NCBI GenBank assembly: GCA_014879655.1
Contig: JACSRS010000096.1
Location: 25,473 to 89,472, forward strand
Length of the DNA stretch: 64,000 nt
Direction: 5' to 3'
Source: Burkholderiaceae bacterium
GTDB taxonomy: Bacteria > Pseudomonadota > Gammaproteobacteria > Burkholderiales > Burkholderiaceae_C
This document shows positions 15,774-24,418 of this stretch, piece after piece; positions within the stretch are counted from its first letter, which is position 1, and every line of letters starts with the position of its first letter. The notes below the pieces were generated by a model. It did no database searches. It was not told the DNA's origin and saw only the letters and a program-made list of their open reading frames with translations. Made by a program: the position numbers and the translations under genes.

Positions 15774-17360
15774 TCAGTTGACGACGATGACGCGCCAGTC
15801 CAGCCGGTTGTCCGCGCGGTGGACGACTTCGACGTTCTTCTTCATCGCCCACGGAATGACCTGGTTGTGCAGCGGAATGTGGGCCACGGTGTCGTTCTGC
15901 AGCTGCAGCGCCTGCGTGAGCAGCTGGGTGCGCAGTTTCAGGTCGGTTTCCTTTTTGGTGCGCTCCACCAGCGCGTCCATCTGCGGGTTGCTGTAGCGGC
16001 CCACGTTGTAGTTGCCGTCGCCCTGTGCGCCGACGCTGCGCACCAGCGATTGCAGGCTGTACAGGGCATCGAAGGTCGGCACGCCCCAGCCCAGCATGTA
16101 GATGCTGGCTTCATTGCGCTGGATCATCGGGAAATAGGTCACCAGTGGCAGCGTGCGCAGTTTGGCCTTGACGCCGATCTTGGACCACATCACGGTGACG
16201 GCCTGGCAGATCTGCTCGTCATTGATGTAGCGGTTGTTCGGGCAGGCAAAGTCCACCTCGAAGCCGTCGGGGTAGCCCGCTTCGGCCAGCAGCTTCTTCG
16301 CGCCTTCCACGTCATAGGGGATGCGCTTGTCCACTTCCTTGCTCCAGCCGTTGACCTGCGGCGCCACCAGCGCGCCGGTGGGCTGGGCCAGACCGCGCAT
16401 GGTCACGCGGGTCAGTGACGCGCTGTCAATCGCCATCGACAGCGCCTTGCGCACGCGCAGGTCCTTCAGCGGGTTCTTACCCTTGATGTTGGAGCCGGGC
16501 AGTTCGTCGCGGTACTGGTCCATGCCGAAGAAGATGGTGCGGTTTTCGGCGCCATCGATCACCTTCAGTACGGTGTTGCTGCGCAGACGCGCCAGATCCT
16601 GCAGGCTGGGGTCGAGCACGAAGTCGACTTCGCCGGAAAGCAGCGCAGCCACGCGCGTGGCTTCGGACTTGATCGGGGTGTAGATGATCTCGGTCACGTT
16701 GCTCTTGCTGGTGGCCCAGCCCCACCAGCCGGGGTTCTTCACCAGCACCAGTTTCTGGTCAGGTTGCCACAGCTGCACCATGAACGGGCCGGTGCCCATG
16801 GCATTGCGGTGGGCAAAGTTCTCTTCCTTGGCCTTGGCGTCCTTGGGTTCGACCGACTTGTTCTTCTCGGCCCAGGACTTGCTCATGATGCGCAGCTCGG
16901 TCAGCTGGTTCAGCAGCACCGGATTCGGCGCCTTCAGGATGATGTCGAAGTTCTGCGCGTCCACCGCAACCACCTTGTCGATGCCCTGGGTGTAGACCGC
17001 GTAGTTGGAGGTCTTGGCCATCGCCCGGTTCAGCGAGAACACCACGTCGTCGACCGTCAGCGGCGAGCCGTCGCTGAACTTGACGCCCTGACGCAGCGTG
17101 AAGCGCATCTGCGTGGGCGAGATTTCTTTCCACGACACCGCCAGTTGTGGCTCGATCTTGAAGGTTTTGCTGTTGTAGTACACCAGCGACTCGTAGATGG
17201 CGGCGTGCACGCCATTGCCCAGCGCGTTGTTCTGCGAATGCACGTCCAACGTCGGGATGTCGCTGGCGCTGGCCCATTTGAACGTCTTGGCATGGGCAGG
17301 CAGGGCAGCCAGCGTGGCCGCCAGAACCGCAGCGGGCAGCAGGGCAAAAGTGAATTTCAT
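15774..17360 (-). CDS. ABC transporter substrate-binding protein, family 5 (peptide/nickel type)
   Basis: This 528-residue periplasmic binding protein has a Sec signal peptide that cleaves after about residue 24 (LPAHA-KTF). The SBP_bac_5 fold follows: TLDVHSQNN, LRQGVKFSDGSPLTVDDVVF (the family signature), RNAMGTGPF, RVRKALSMAID and a C-terminal INDEQICQAV region. Peptides are the usual ligand. No permease or ATPase gene is near, so it must work with a transporter encoded elsewhere or act as a sensor. It has its own terminator. Confidence 0.9.
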   Translation of the reverse strand: MKFTFALLPAAVLAATLAALPAHAKTFKWASASDIPTLDVHSQNNALGNGVHAAIYESLVYYNSKTFKIEPQLAVSWKEISPTQMRFTLRQGVKFSDGSPLTVDDVVFSLNRAMAKTSNYAVYTQGIDKVVAVDAQNFDIILKAPNPVLLNQLTELRIMSKSWAEKNKSVEPKDAKAKEENFAHRNAMGTGPFMVQLWQPDQKLVLVKNPGWWGWATSKSNVTEIIYTPIKSEATRVAALLSGEVDFVLDPSLQDLARLRSNTVLKVIDGAENRTIFFGMDQYRDELPGSNIKGKNPLKDLRVRKALSMAIDSASLTRVTMRGLAQPTGALVAPQVNGWSKEVDKRIPYDVEGAKKLLAEAGYPDGFEVDFACPNNRYINDEQICQAVTVMWSKIGVKAKLRTLPLVTYFPMIQRNEASIYMLGWGVPTFDALYSLQSLVRSVGAQGDGNYNVGRYSNPQMDALVERTKKETDLKLRTQLLTQALQLQNDTVAHIPLHNQVIPWAMKKNVEVVHRADNRLDWRVIVVN

Positions 17361-17667
17361 GGAAACCTCAAAATGTTAGGAGCGCTGAATATGCCAGAGC
17401 TGCAGGATCAGCGGACAGACGGGGAAACCCGGCAAAAGCCTTGCAGATTTCGGGGCCATTTCGTCGCCAATGCACCCCAATATTGATAGCTGAAAGGCGC
17501 CAAAAGACGCTGGATCAAGGCCATTTTTGTTCAAAAAATTTCCTAAAGATGGTCTGGGGGTCCACTTCGTCCGCCAGCCACATCGGCAGCCCGGGCTGCA
17601 CCGCGCCACCTGGCCGGTTGACGCGGCCACCCGCCATCCGAAACCAGGCGCTGGCTGGCCCGGCGCG
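17361..17667. other. Intergenic region upstream of the binding-protein gene, with repeat copy 2
   Basis: This 307-bp gap lies between the start of the peptide-binding protein gene and the stop of the flavoprotein subunit gene, both leftward. It must hold the promoter of the former. I see no gene. It contains copy 2 of the dispersed repeat at 17481-17538. Confidence 0.5.
17481..17538 (+). repeat. Dispersed 57-bp repeat, copy 2
   Basis: This copy is close to the family consensus: TTGATAGCTGAAAG, then GACGCTGGATCAAGGCC and ATTTTTGTTCAAAA. It lies wholly in non-coding DNA. Confidence 0.75.
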
Positions 17668-19299
17668 TCAGCTTTCTTCGGGCACCATCTTGATGGCGCC
17701 GCTGGGGCATTCGGCCACACAGATGCCGCAGCCCTTGCAGTAGTCGTACTTGAACTCGAAGCCCTTGCCCGGGCCGAGCTTGACGACCGCGTTGTCCGGG
17801 CAGACGCCGTAGCAGTTGTCGCACTCGAAGCAGTTGCCGCACGACAGGCAACGGCGCGCCTCGAACAGCGCATTGCCTTCATCCAGACCGCCCTGCACCT
17901 CTTCGAACGTGGAGCGGCGGCGGATGATGTCCAGCATGGGGCGCACCGCGCGCGGCGCGTCGCTGTAGTACCAGGTGTTGAGCTTGTCGAAGCTCGCCAG
18001 TTCGCTTTTCGGCAGTGCCACCACCGCCTGCCCCTTCAGCCAGGCGTGAATGTTGCGCGCCGCCTTTTTGCCGTGACCGATGGCCACCGTCACGTTGCGC
18101 TCGGCCGGCACCATGTCGCCGCCGGCAAAGATGCCGGCGTGGCCGGTCATCATCTGCGCGTCTACCTGCACCACGCCGCCTTCCACCGCCAGGCCCGGCA
18201 CGCCTGCTATCAGCGACAGATCGACGTCCTGGCCCAGCGCCAGCACCACCGAGTCGGCCTCCAGCGTCTCGAACTCGCCGGTGGGCTGCGGAAAGCCCTT
18301 TTCATCGAGCGCCATCTTCTCGACCGTGATCGACTCGGCGCCGGCCTGTTTGATGGTGGAGAGCCACTTGATCATCACGCCCTCCTGCAGCGCCTCCTCG
18401 ACCTCGAAGTCGTGCGCCGGCATCTTTTCGCGGCTGCGTCGGTAGACGATGATCGCCTCGGTCGCGCCCAGGCGTTTGGCGGTGCGCGCCACGTCGATGG
18501 CGGTGTTGCCGCCACCGTAGACCACCACCCGGCGCCCCAGCATGGGTTTGTCTTCGCCCTCCATCGAGCGCAAGACCGAGACCGCGTCCAGCACCCTGGC
18601 CGAGTCGCCCGCCGGGATGAAGGCGCGCCTGGCAATGTGGGCACCCACGGCCAGAAAGACGGCGTCAAATCCGCCAGCCTGCATGTCCTGCAGCACGCTC
18701 TCGACCTTGCGGTTGTAGTGAATCTGCACGCCCATGTCGACGATGCGTCGCACCTCGGCGTCGAGCACGTCGCGCGGCAGCCGGTACTTCGGGATGCCAA
18801 AGCGCATCATGCCGCCGGGCAGCGGGCCGGCTTCGAACACGGTGACGGCATGACCCAGGCGCGCCAGATGGTAGGCGGCCGACAGGCCCGAAGGCCCGGC
18901 ACCGACCACCAGCACCTTCTGGCCCGAGGTGGCAGCCGGCGCGTCAAAGGCCCAGCCGTTTGCGATGGCCTGGTCGCCCAGAAAGCGTTCGACCGAGTTG
19001 ATGCCCACGGGCGCATCGAGCTGCCCACGGTTGCAGGCGCCTTCGCAGCTGTGGTAGCAAACGCGGCCCATCACCGCGGGAAACGGGTTGTCCTGCACCA
19101 GCGTGCGCCAGGCCTGCTGGTAGTTGCCCGATTCGGCGTGGAACAGCCAGGCCTGGATGTTCTCGCCGGCCGGGCATTGCTGGTTGCACGGCGGCATGCG
19201 GCTGAGGTAGACCGGGCGCTCGTTGCGCCAGGAGCCGGTATGGTTGGCCAGCGAGCTGCCAACGTCCAGGGTGATGGCAAAGGGTTTTTGCATGCTCAT
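17668..19299 (-). CDS. 2-Oxoacid:acceptor oxidoreductase, FAD/NAD(P)-binding subunit with fused ferredoxin domain
   Basis: This 543-residue subunit moves electrons between the oxidoreductase core and NAD(P). It is built like GltD: an N-terminal Fe-S helical domain (Cys38, Cys42, Cys81, Cys85, Cys89), an FAD site GAGPSG near 133-138, and an NAD(P) site GGGNTA near 263. A C-terminal bacterial ferredoxin domain (about 465-543) has CLSCGNCFECDNCYGVCP and CKGCGICVAECP, enough for two 4Fe-4S clusters. In the phenylglyoxylate dehydrogenase of Azoarcus, which I recall as PadEFGHI, the flavoprotein and ferredoxin are separate subunits; here they are one chain. It overlaps the beta gene by four bases. 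Confidence 0.87.
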   Translation of the reverse strand: MSMQKPFAITLDVGSSLANHTGSWRNERPVYLSRMPPCNQQCPAGENIQAWLFHAESGNYQQAWRTLVQDNPFPAVMGRVCYHSCEGACNRGQLDAPVGINSVERFLGDQAIANGWAFDAPAATSGQKVLVVGAGPSGLSAAYHLARLGHAVTVFEAGPLPGGMMRFGIPKYRLPRDVLDAEVRRIVDMGVQIHYNRKVESVLQDMQAGGFDAVFLAVGAHIARRAFIPAGDSARVLDAVSVLRSMEGEDKPMLGRRVVVYGGGNTAIDVARTAKRLGATEAIIVYRRSREKMPAHDFEVEEALQEGVMIKWLSTIKQAGAESITVEKMALDEKGFPQPTGEFETLEADSVVLALGQDVDLSLIAGVPGLAVEGGVVQVDAQMMTGHAGIFAGGDMVPAERNVTVAIGHGKKAARNIHAWLKGQAVVALPKSELASFDKLNTWYYSDAPRAVRPMLDIIRRRSTFEEVQGGLDEGNALFEARRCLSCGNCFECDNCYGVCPDNAVVKLGPGKGFEFKYDYCKGCGICVAECPSGAIKMVPEES

Positions 19300-20288
19300 T
19301 CCTCCAGCAGCCCGAAGCGGCGGATGTTGCGGTCGGCGATGGCCTGCAGCCGGGCAATGGTGGCGGTGTCCGGGTCGGGGCCAAACAGGTGGGCAAAGCG
19401 CTTTTGCGGCCGCAGGTAGTCTTCAATCGGCACCTGGTGGCGGATCTTCGAGACGCCGGTGACCTCGCCACGCTCGGCCTCGAACACCGGAAAGAACCCG
19501 CTCTCGTGCGCCAGCCGCGCCAGCCGGATGGTGTCGTGCGAGGCCGCGCCCCAGCCCAGCGGACACGGCACAAAGATGTGGATGTATCGTGCGCCGTGTA
19601 CCGTCATGGCCTTGGCCACCTTGGCCTCCAGGTCGTGCAGATCAGCCACCGTGGCCGTGGCCACGTAGGAAATCTCGTGCGCCATGGCGATCTGCGGCAG
19701 GTTCTTGCCCTGGCCAAAGACGTTGCCCGGCTGCGGGCCGACCGGCATGGTGGTGGCCGTTCGCGCCGCCGGCGGTGTGGCGCTGGAGCGCTGCACGCCG
19801 GTGTTCATGTAGGCCTCGTTGTCGTAGCAGATGTAGAGCACGTCGTCGTTGCGCTCGAACATGCCCGACAGGCAGCCAAAGCCGATGTCGGTGGTGCCGC
19901 CGTCACCGCCCTGCGCCACCACGCGCACCTCGCTGCGGCCCTTGACGCGCATGGCCGCCGCAATGCCCGTGGCCACGGCTGCCGCATTGCCGAACAGCGA
20001 ATGTATCCAAGGCATCTGCCACGAGGTTTCCGGGTACGGCGTGGAAAACACCTCCAGGCAGCCGGTGGCGTTGGCGGCGATCAGCTGGCCGTTGGTGGCC
20101 TGCATGGCCGCGTCAATCGCGTAGCGTGCGCCCAGCGCCTCGCCACAGCCCTGGCAGGCGCGGTGGCCCGAGTTGAGCGAATTGTTGCGCGCCGTGTTGG
20201 CCTGCACGCTGCGCTGCTCGGGAGCGAGCAGCCGGTTGCCGACGGTGAAGGTGCCGGTCTGGTAGAACTTGACGACGGTTGGGTCCAT
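19296..20288 (-). CDS. 2-Oxoacid:acceptor oxidoreductase beta subunit (thiamine-diphosphate binding)
   Basis: This 330-residue subunit has the PorB-type fold. Its N-terminal motif is GHRACQGCGEALGARYAIDA, the thiamine diphosphate and Mg site is AQGGDGGTTDIGFG, followed by CYDNEAYMNTGVQRSSATPP. It forms the active site with the alpha subunit and decarboxylates a 2-oxoacid to an acyl-CoA. Pyruvate, 2-oxoisovalerate and phenylglyoxylate are all possible. It lies 41 bases behind the alpha gene and overlaps the flavoprotein gene. Confidence 0.88.
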   Translation of the reverse strand: MDPTVVKFYQTGTFTVGNRLLAPEQRSVQANTARNNSLNSGHRACQGCGEALGARYAIDAAMQATNGQLIAANATGCLEVFSTPYPETSWQMPWIHSLFGNAAAVATGIAAAMRVKGRSEVRVVAQGGDGGTTDIGFGCLSGMFERNDDVLYICYDNEAYMNTGVQRSSATPPAARTATTMPVGPQPGNVFGQGKNLPQIAMAHEISYVATATVADLHDLEAKVAKAMTVHGARYIHIFVPCPLGWGAASHDTIRLARLAHESGFFPVFEAERGEVTGVSKIRHQVPIEDYLRPQKRFAHLFGPDPDTATIARLQAIADRNIRRFGLLEE

Positions 20289-20329
20289 GGGAGTTTCCAG
20301 TCAGTGTCGGTTTGCCGCGGGCACGCCGC

Positions 20330-21583
20330 TCAGGCCACGCGCGATGAAACGGTACCGATGTCGCGCAGGATGCCTTCGGCCACCGGGCCGCTGCGCCGCT
20401 GGTCCTTCTCGCGCGCCAGTACGCGGTTGACGATGTCCCAGTCCAGATCCAGAAAGGTCAGCTGTTCCAGCTTGTCCTGCACCGCATCGTGCAGCAGCTT
20501 GCCCAGCGAGGCGCGTGTGATGGCGCGCCCCCCCAGCCCCGCCACGACCGCATACACCTGCTGCGGGCGGTTCTGCACAGCGCTGCGCACGTCGCGGGTG
20601 ACGATGCCACCAATGCCGACGGCAAAACATTTTTCGACAACGACCAGCCGCTTGACGTGTGCGGTGGCCGCGCGGATGGCCGCGATGGGAAACGGCCGGA
20701 ACGAGGTGATGCCCAGCACACCGATCTTCAGGCCTTCATCCCGCAGCGCATCGACCGTGTCCTTGATCGTTCCCAGCACCGAGCCGAGCGCAATGACCAC
20801 GGTTTCAGCGTCTTCCAGTTTGTAGGTGCGGATCAGGCCGCCCGAATCACGACCAAATTCCTGGCGGAATTCCGCGGCGATTTCCGGCAGCCGCTCCAGC
20901 GCCTGCATCTGGCGCGCATGCGCCAGATAGCGCACCTCGGTGAAGGCCTCCGGCCCCACCATGGCGCCGATCGTTACCGGCTCGTTCGGGTCCAGCACCT
21001 GGCGCGGCTCGTACGGCGGCAAAAAGCGGTCGACCTGCGCCTGCTCGGGCAGGTCGACCCGCTCGTAGGCGTGCGTCAGGATGAAACCGTCCATGCAGAC
21101 CATCACTGGCAGCGACACTTCCTCGGCAATGCGAAAAGCCTGGATGTGCAGGTCCAGCGCCTCCTGATTGGTCTCGGCAAACAACTGGATCCAGCCGGCG
21201 TCGCGCATCGACATGCTGTCGGTATGGTCGTTCCAGATGTTGATGGGCGCGCCAATCGCGCGATTCGCCACCGTCATCACGATCGGCAGGCCCAGTCCTG
21301 AGGCGTTGTAGACCGCTTCCGCCATGAACAGCAGGCCCTGACTGGCAGTGGCCGTATAGGCACGCGCGCCGGCTGCAGAGGCGCCGATCGCCACGCTGAG
21401 CGCGGCAAATTCCGACTCGACGTTGATGAACTCGCAGCGCGCAAGCGCGCCGGATTTCACCATCTCGCCCAATCCTTCGACGATGTGCGTCTGTGGCGAA
21501 ATCGGATAGGCGCAGATGACTTCTGGGCGGCTCAGCGCCACGGCCGTGGCAACGGCGTGCGAGCCTTCGCATTGTTCAAGCAT
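20330..21583 (-). CDS. 2-Oxoacid:acceptor oxidoreductase alpha subunit
   Basis: This 417-residue PorA-type subunit has the pyrimidine-binding domain (ICAYPISPQTHIVEGLGEMV, then EFAALSVAIGASAAGARAYT) and a transketolase C-terminal-like domain (IALGSVLGTIKDTVDALRDE, then GVLGITSFRPFP). The ATG at 21583 overlaps the end of the gamma gene by eight bases; the longer frame upstream is unlikely. It is the second gene of the operon. Aerobes rarely keep such oxygen-sensitive enzymes, so it may serve low-oxygen growth. Confidence 0.9.
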   Translation of the reverse strand: MLEQCEGSHAVATAVALSRPEVICAYPISPQTHIVEGLGEMVKSGALARCEFINVESEFAALSVAIGASAAGARAYTATASQGLLFMAEAVYNASGLGLPIVMTVANRAIGAPINIWNDHTDSMSMRDAGWIQLFAETNQEALDLHIQAFRIAEEVSLPVMVCMDGFILTHAYERVDLPEQAQVDRFLPPYEPRQVLDPNEPVTIGAMVGPEAFTEVRYLAHARQMQALERLPEIAAEFRQEFGRDSGGLIRTYKLEDAETVVIALGSVLGTIKDTVDALRDEGLKIGVLGITSFRPFPIAAIRAATAHVKRLVVVEKCFAVGIGGIVTRDVRSAVQNRPQQVYAVVAGLGGRAITRASLGKLLHDAVQDKLEQLTFLDLDWDIVNRVLAREKDQRRSGPVAEGILRDIGTVSSRVA

Positions 21584-22163
21584 GTTGCATCTCCGCCTGG
21601 CGTTCCTGTTCTGTGACGATCTGGTAGGCCTCCGTTGCAGCGGCGACGTTGCCATCGGCCACCGCGCCCTTGAACTTTCGGCGGATTGCCGCGTGCACCG
21701 CGTCCAGCGTCACCAGCCCACCGAGCGCGGCAAAAGCGCCCAACATGGGCACATTGGGCACCGGCCGGCCGACATGCTTCATCGCGAGCTCGGTGGCCGG
21801 CACGGTGAGCAGGTGTGCGGGCTTGAAACCGCTGGCGAACTCGCCCAAGCCCAGCTGCTCGAACGTGCGAGTAGTGTTGATCAGGATGAATCCGTCCTTT
21901 TTCAGGCCGCTGAACACGTCAACCTGATGCAGCAGCGTCGGGTCCTGAATCAGCAGCGCGTCAGGCTGCATCACCGGTTCGCGAAGCCGGATTTCGTGAT
22001 CATCGAGCCGGCAGAACGCCACCACCGGCGCGCCGGTGCGCTCGGAGCCGAAACTGGGGAAAGCCTGCGCGTGCCGCCCACCCAGAAAAGCCGCGATGGA
22101 CAGCATTTCTGCGCCGGTGACCACGCCCTGCCCGCCCCGGCCGTGTATGCGTACCTGAAACAT
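21576..22163 (-). CDS. 2-Oxoacid:acceptor oxidoreductase gamma subunit
   Basis: This 195-residue subunit carries the PorG/KorC signature: RIHGRGGQGVVTGAEMLSIA at the start, FPSFGSERTGAPVVAF, a short central strand DALLIQDPTLL, and VPMLGAFAALGGLV. AGGAG precedes the ATG at 22163. It is first in the operon gamma-alpha-beta-flavoprotein. Confidence 0.9.
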   Translation of the reverse strand: MFQVRIHGRGGQGVVTGAEMLSIAAFLGGRHAQAFPSFGSERTGAPVVAFCRLDDHEIRLREPVMQPDALLIQDPTLLHQVDVFSGLKKDGFILINTTRTFEQLGLGEFASGFKPAHLLTVPATELAMKHVGRPVPNVPMLGAFAALGGLVTLDAVHAAIRRKFKGAVADGNVAAATEAYQIVTEQERQAEMQHA

Positions 22164-22319
22164 CCCTGGTCTCCTGTAACCCGGCAGCGCGGCGGCGATG
22201 GCGCGCAGCGCAGCAATCCGGTACAGGGATGATGGCCCGCTGGGGCCTGCGGGTCTTGACCTGAATCAGGGAAACCGGCCATTCGCCGCTACGGCCACCG
22301 GACTGCGAACCGGCGCCCG

Positions 22320-22889
22320 CTACCTGACGACGACGGCGTCCAGCATGCGGTAGTACAGCCCCATCGGATCGTCCTTCAGTACCTGAAAGCGCCCTTCCAC
22401 CACCACCGGTTCCATCGTCGCCTTGACCGGTATGCGGGTCTTGACTTCGACCATGCTTTCGGGCCCGCCCGGCGTGCAGAAGCCGCAGGTCAGCGGCACG
22501 GCGCTGAGCAGGAAATGCCGCTGGCGCTCGCCTGGCTCCAGCGGCAGCATGAAGCCCTGAAGGCGCTTCGTCTGCTGGTTGAGTTCCAGTTGCGCCGGTT
22601 CGAACACCGGCAGGATGCGGTTTTTCTCAACCCGGGTGGTCACCCGTGTCAACAGCGACCAGGCCAGCACGTCCGAGCGTTGCGGCAGCGGCGCGAAAGG
22701 ACTGTTGGGGCTGTGAACGCCAGGGCCGGTGCCGAACGGAACGCCTGGCTCCGCCGAGGCTGACAAGGCAGGCGCTGCCTGCTGCACCGGCTTTACCCCC
22801 GGCATCGGCGAACTCAGCTGGGCGTGGGCCAGACTGCTCGTGACCAGCACCGCGGCCACCAGGCCATGGACGGAGAAAGAGGACTTCAT
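22320..22889 (-). CDS. DUF3299-like exported protein of the Zur operon
   Basis: This 189-residue protein has a signal peptide (cleavage near ALA/AHA-QLSS at 23) and a C-terminal domain from about 88. Its features are VLAWSLLTRV, a core GFMLPLEPGERQRHFLLSAV and a Cys pair in PLTCGFCTPGGPESMVEV. This resembles DUF3299 proteins, which accompany FtsX-type ABC systems under zinc control. It is the last gene of zur-ATPase-permease-small protein-DUF3299, two bases after the previous stop. Exporting, storing or handing over zinc are possible roles; the Cys pair could bind metal. Confidence 0.7.
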   Translation of the reverse strand: MKSSFSVHGLVAAVLVTSSLAHAQLSSPMPGVKPVQQAAPALSASAEPGVPFGTGPGVHSPNSPFAPLPQRSDVLAWSLLTRVTTRVEKNRILPVFEPAQLELNQQTKRLQGFMLPLEPGERQRHFLLSAVPLTCGFCTPGGPESMVEVKTRIPVKATMEPVVVEGRFQVLKDDPMGLYYRMLDAVVVR

Positions 22890-22891
22890 GG

Positions 22892-23146
22892 TCAGTGCTC
22901 GTGTTTCATGCCGCAGTATTTGCCAATGGCCAGGCCCTTGCACGCGGCCTGAAGCTCCCTGTAACAGGCATCTGCCTTTCTCCCGGACTCCAGACATTTG
23001 GCCGCCGCCTCGTGCGCGGCAGCCATGGCGCGGTGGCGGGCCACGTCCTCCCGGACCTCTTTATCGCTGTGTTGCGCTACGGCATTGAGAGCAACAAAAG
23101 ACCCGATGACGCTGGGAATCAACCATCTTTTTACGAATTTCGACAT
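22892..23146 (-). CDS. Small exported Cys/His-rich protein, possible periplasmic zinc chaperone
   Basis: I do not recognise a family. The 84 residues begin with a signal peptide (PSVIGSFVALNAVAQ, cleavage near 24). A mature part of about 60 residues is helical and holds Cys51, Cys61, Cys69 and Cys78 with His26, His38, His45, His82 and His84. Four Cys could form two disulfides or join His in metal sites; the tail GMKHEH is suggestive. It sits five bases after the permease gene in the Zur operon, so a periplasmic zinc-binding partner of the transporter is a reasonable guess. Confidence 0.6.
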   Translation of the reverse strand: MSKFVKRWLIPSVIGSFVALNAVAQHSDKEVREDVARHRAMAAAHEAAAKCLESGRKADACYRELQAACKGLAIGKYCGMKHEH

Positions 23147-23151
23147 TTTTC

Positions 23152-24366
23152 TCACCTTGCATTCAACAGCCGGGCCACATCGACCCGGTAGGCACTGACG
23201 GCCGGCAAAAGGGCAGCGAGCACCGCCACCCCCGCCGCCGCCAACGGCACCCACGCCTCGGCCGGCACCCACTGCCAGCCATGCACCACCACCGATTTTT
23301 CGGCCTGCAAAAACCATGCTGCCATAGCTGTCAAGCCGTGCCCCGCCGCCAGTCCCAGCGCCGAGGCCAGCAGCGCCAGCCAGAGCGCCTCCGAAAGCAG
23401 CAGCGCGCCCACCTTCCACGGCGGCGCGCCAAGCATGCGCAGCATCGCCAGGTCGGCGCGGCGCTCGCGCACGGCGCTCCACAGCGCGATGAACACCCCG
23501 AGTGCCGCCGTCATCAGAAGCACAGCCCCAAAGCCCTGCAGCACCTGCGTGCCGACGCTGACCATTCCGAGCAGCCGCGTGATCTCCACGGCCGGCGCGG
23601 CCGACTGCATGCCGGTGCTGCTGTTCACGTAACGAGGAAAGGTCACAGCCGCCAGTGGCGTGGTGTAGCGGATCAGCGCCACCGTGACTTCGCGTTCGGC
23701 CTCCAGCGCGGCCTGGTCTTCCTTGTCCAGCGGGGTTTCACCGCTGTGCATGTCTTCGTGCACCTTCCAGACGGATTCGGTGGCCGTGAGGATCAGCCGG
23801 TCGAGCACGCAACCACAGGGCGCGAGCACGCCGGTGACGGTGTACGGCGTGTGTGCGTGCTCATCGCCGCCCCCGCCCAGACCGTGCGAGCCGGCGAAGG
23901 GGTCACCAGTCTTCAGTCCGGTGGCAGCCGCCACCTGCGCGCCGAGCACGGCCTGCATCGGCGCGGCCCAGAGTTCGCCCTGCGCCAGCTGCGCCTCGTA
24001 ATGAGCGATGTAGGCCGGCGTGGTACCGACGATGCGAAAACCGCGAAAGCTGTCACCCAGGCTCAGCGGAATGAGCTGCGCCACCTGCGGGTGCTTCGCC
24101 AGCGCCTGCATGTCGGCCAGCGGAATATTGCCCGGCGGCACGTCGATGTGAAAGACCCCGGCCAAGATCAGCTGCATCGGGCTGCCCTTGGCCCCCACCA
24201 CCACATCGATGCCGGCCAGGTCGCGCTCGAAAGCGCGGTCCAACTGGTGGCTGGCCAGCAGCACGAAGGTCATGGAAGCCAGCCCCAGCGTCATCAGCAG
24301 CAGGTTCAGCCCGGCAGCGAGAGGCCGGGACCAGAGGTAACGCCATGAAAGAACCAATGTATTCAT
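23152..24366 (-). CDS. FtsX/MacB-type ABC permease of the Zur operon
   Basis: This 404-residue permease has an N-terminal helix (about 18-38), a large periplasmic domain (about 40-270) and three C-terminal helices (about 275-395), the layout of FtsX/LolE/MacB proteins. The periplasmic domain carries possible metal ligands: His161, then DEHAH (His170, His172), the pair APCGC (Cys184, Cys186), and His203 and His207. Its partner ATPase is encoded directly upstream with an ATGA overlap. Coupling to zur and a DUF3299 protein recalls the Zrg zinc importer of Vibrio cholerae, as I remember it. Its start codon lies at the edge of repeat copy 3. Confidence 0.8.
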   Translation of the reverse strand: MNTLVLSWRYLWSRPLAAGLNLLLMTLGLASMTFVLLASHQLDRAFERDLAGIDVVVGAKGSPMQLILAGVFHIDVPPGNIPLADMQALAKHPQVAQLIPLSLGDSFRGFRIVGTTPAYIAHYEAQLAQGELWAAPMQAVLGAQVAAATGLKTGDPFAGSHGLGGGGDEHAHTPYTVTGVLAPCGCVLDRLILTATESVWKVHEDMHSGETPLDKEDQAALEAEREVTVALIRYTTPLAAVTFPRYVNSSTGMQSAAPAVEITRLLGMVSVGTQVLQGFGAVLLMTAALGVFIALWSAVRERRADLAMLRMLGAPPWKVGALLLSEALWLALLASALGLAAGHGLTAMAAWFLQAEKSVVVHGWQWVPAEAWVPLAAAGVAVLAALLPAVSAYRVDVARLLNAR

Positions 24367-24418
24367 AGCAAACTATGACCATCCGACGCTGGGATGATGC
24401 CATTTTTGCTTGAAAACA
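24363..24418 (+). repeat. Dispersed 57-bp repeat, copy 3, inside coding DNA
   Basis: TCATAGCAAAC at the left edge, CGACGCTGGGATGATGCC in the middle and ATTTTTGCTTGAAAACA at the right follow the family consensus. On the opposite strand the copy encodes the last 17 or so residues of the ABC ATPase, its stop codon and the start codon of the permease gene. Confidence 0.7.

Noticed and set aside
23281..23340. A possible eighth copy of the dispersed repeat (CATAGCTGTCAAG) in the permease gene
   Set aside because: Only the CATAGCTG part matches; the TGACGCTGG and ATTTTT blocks are missing.
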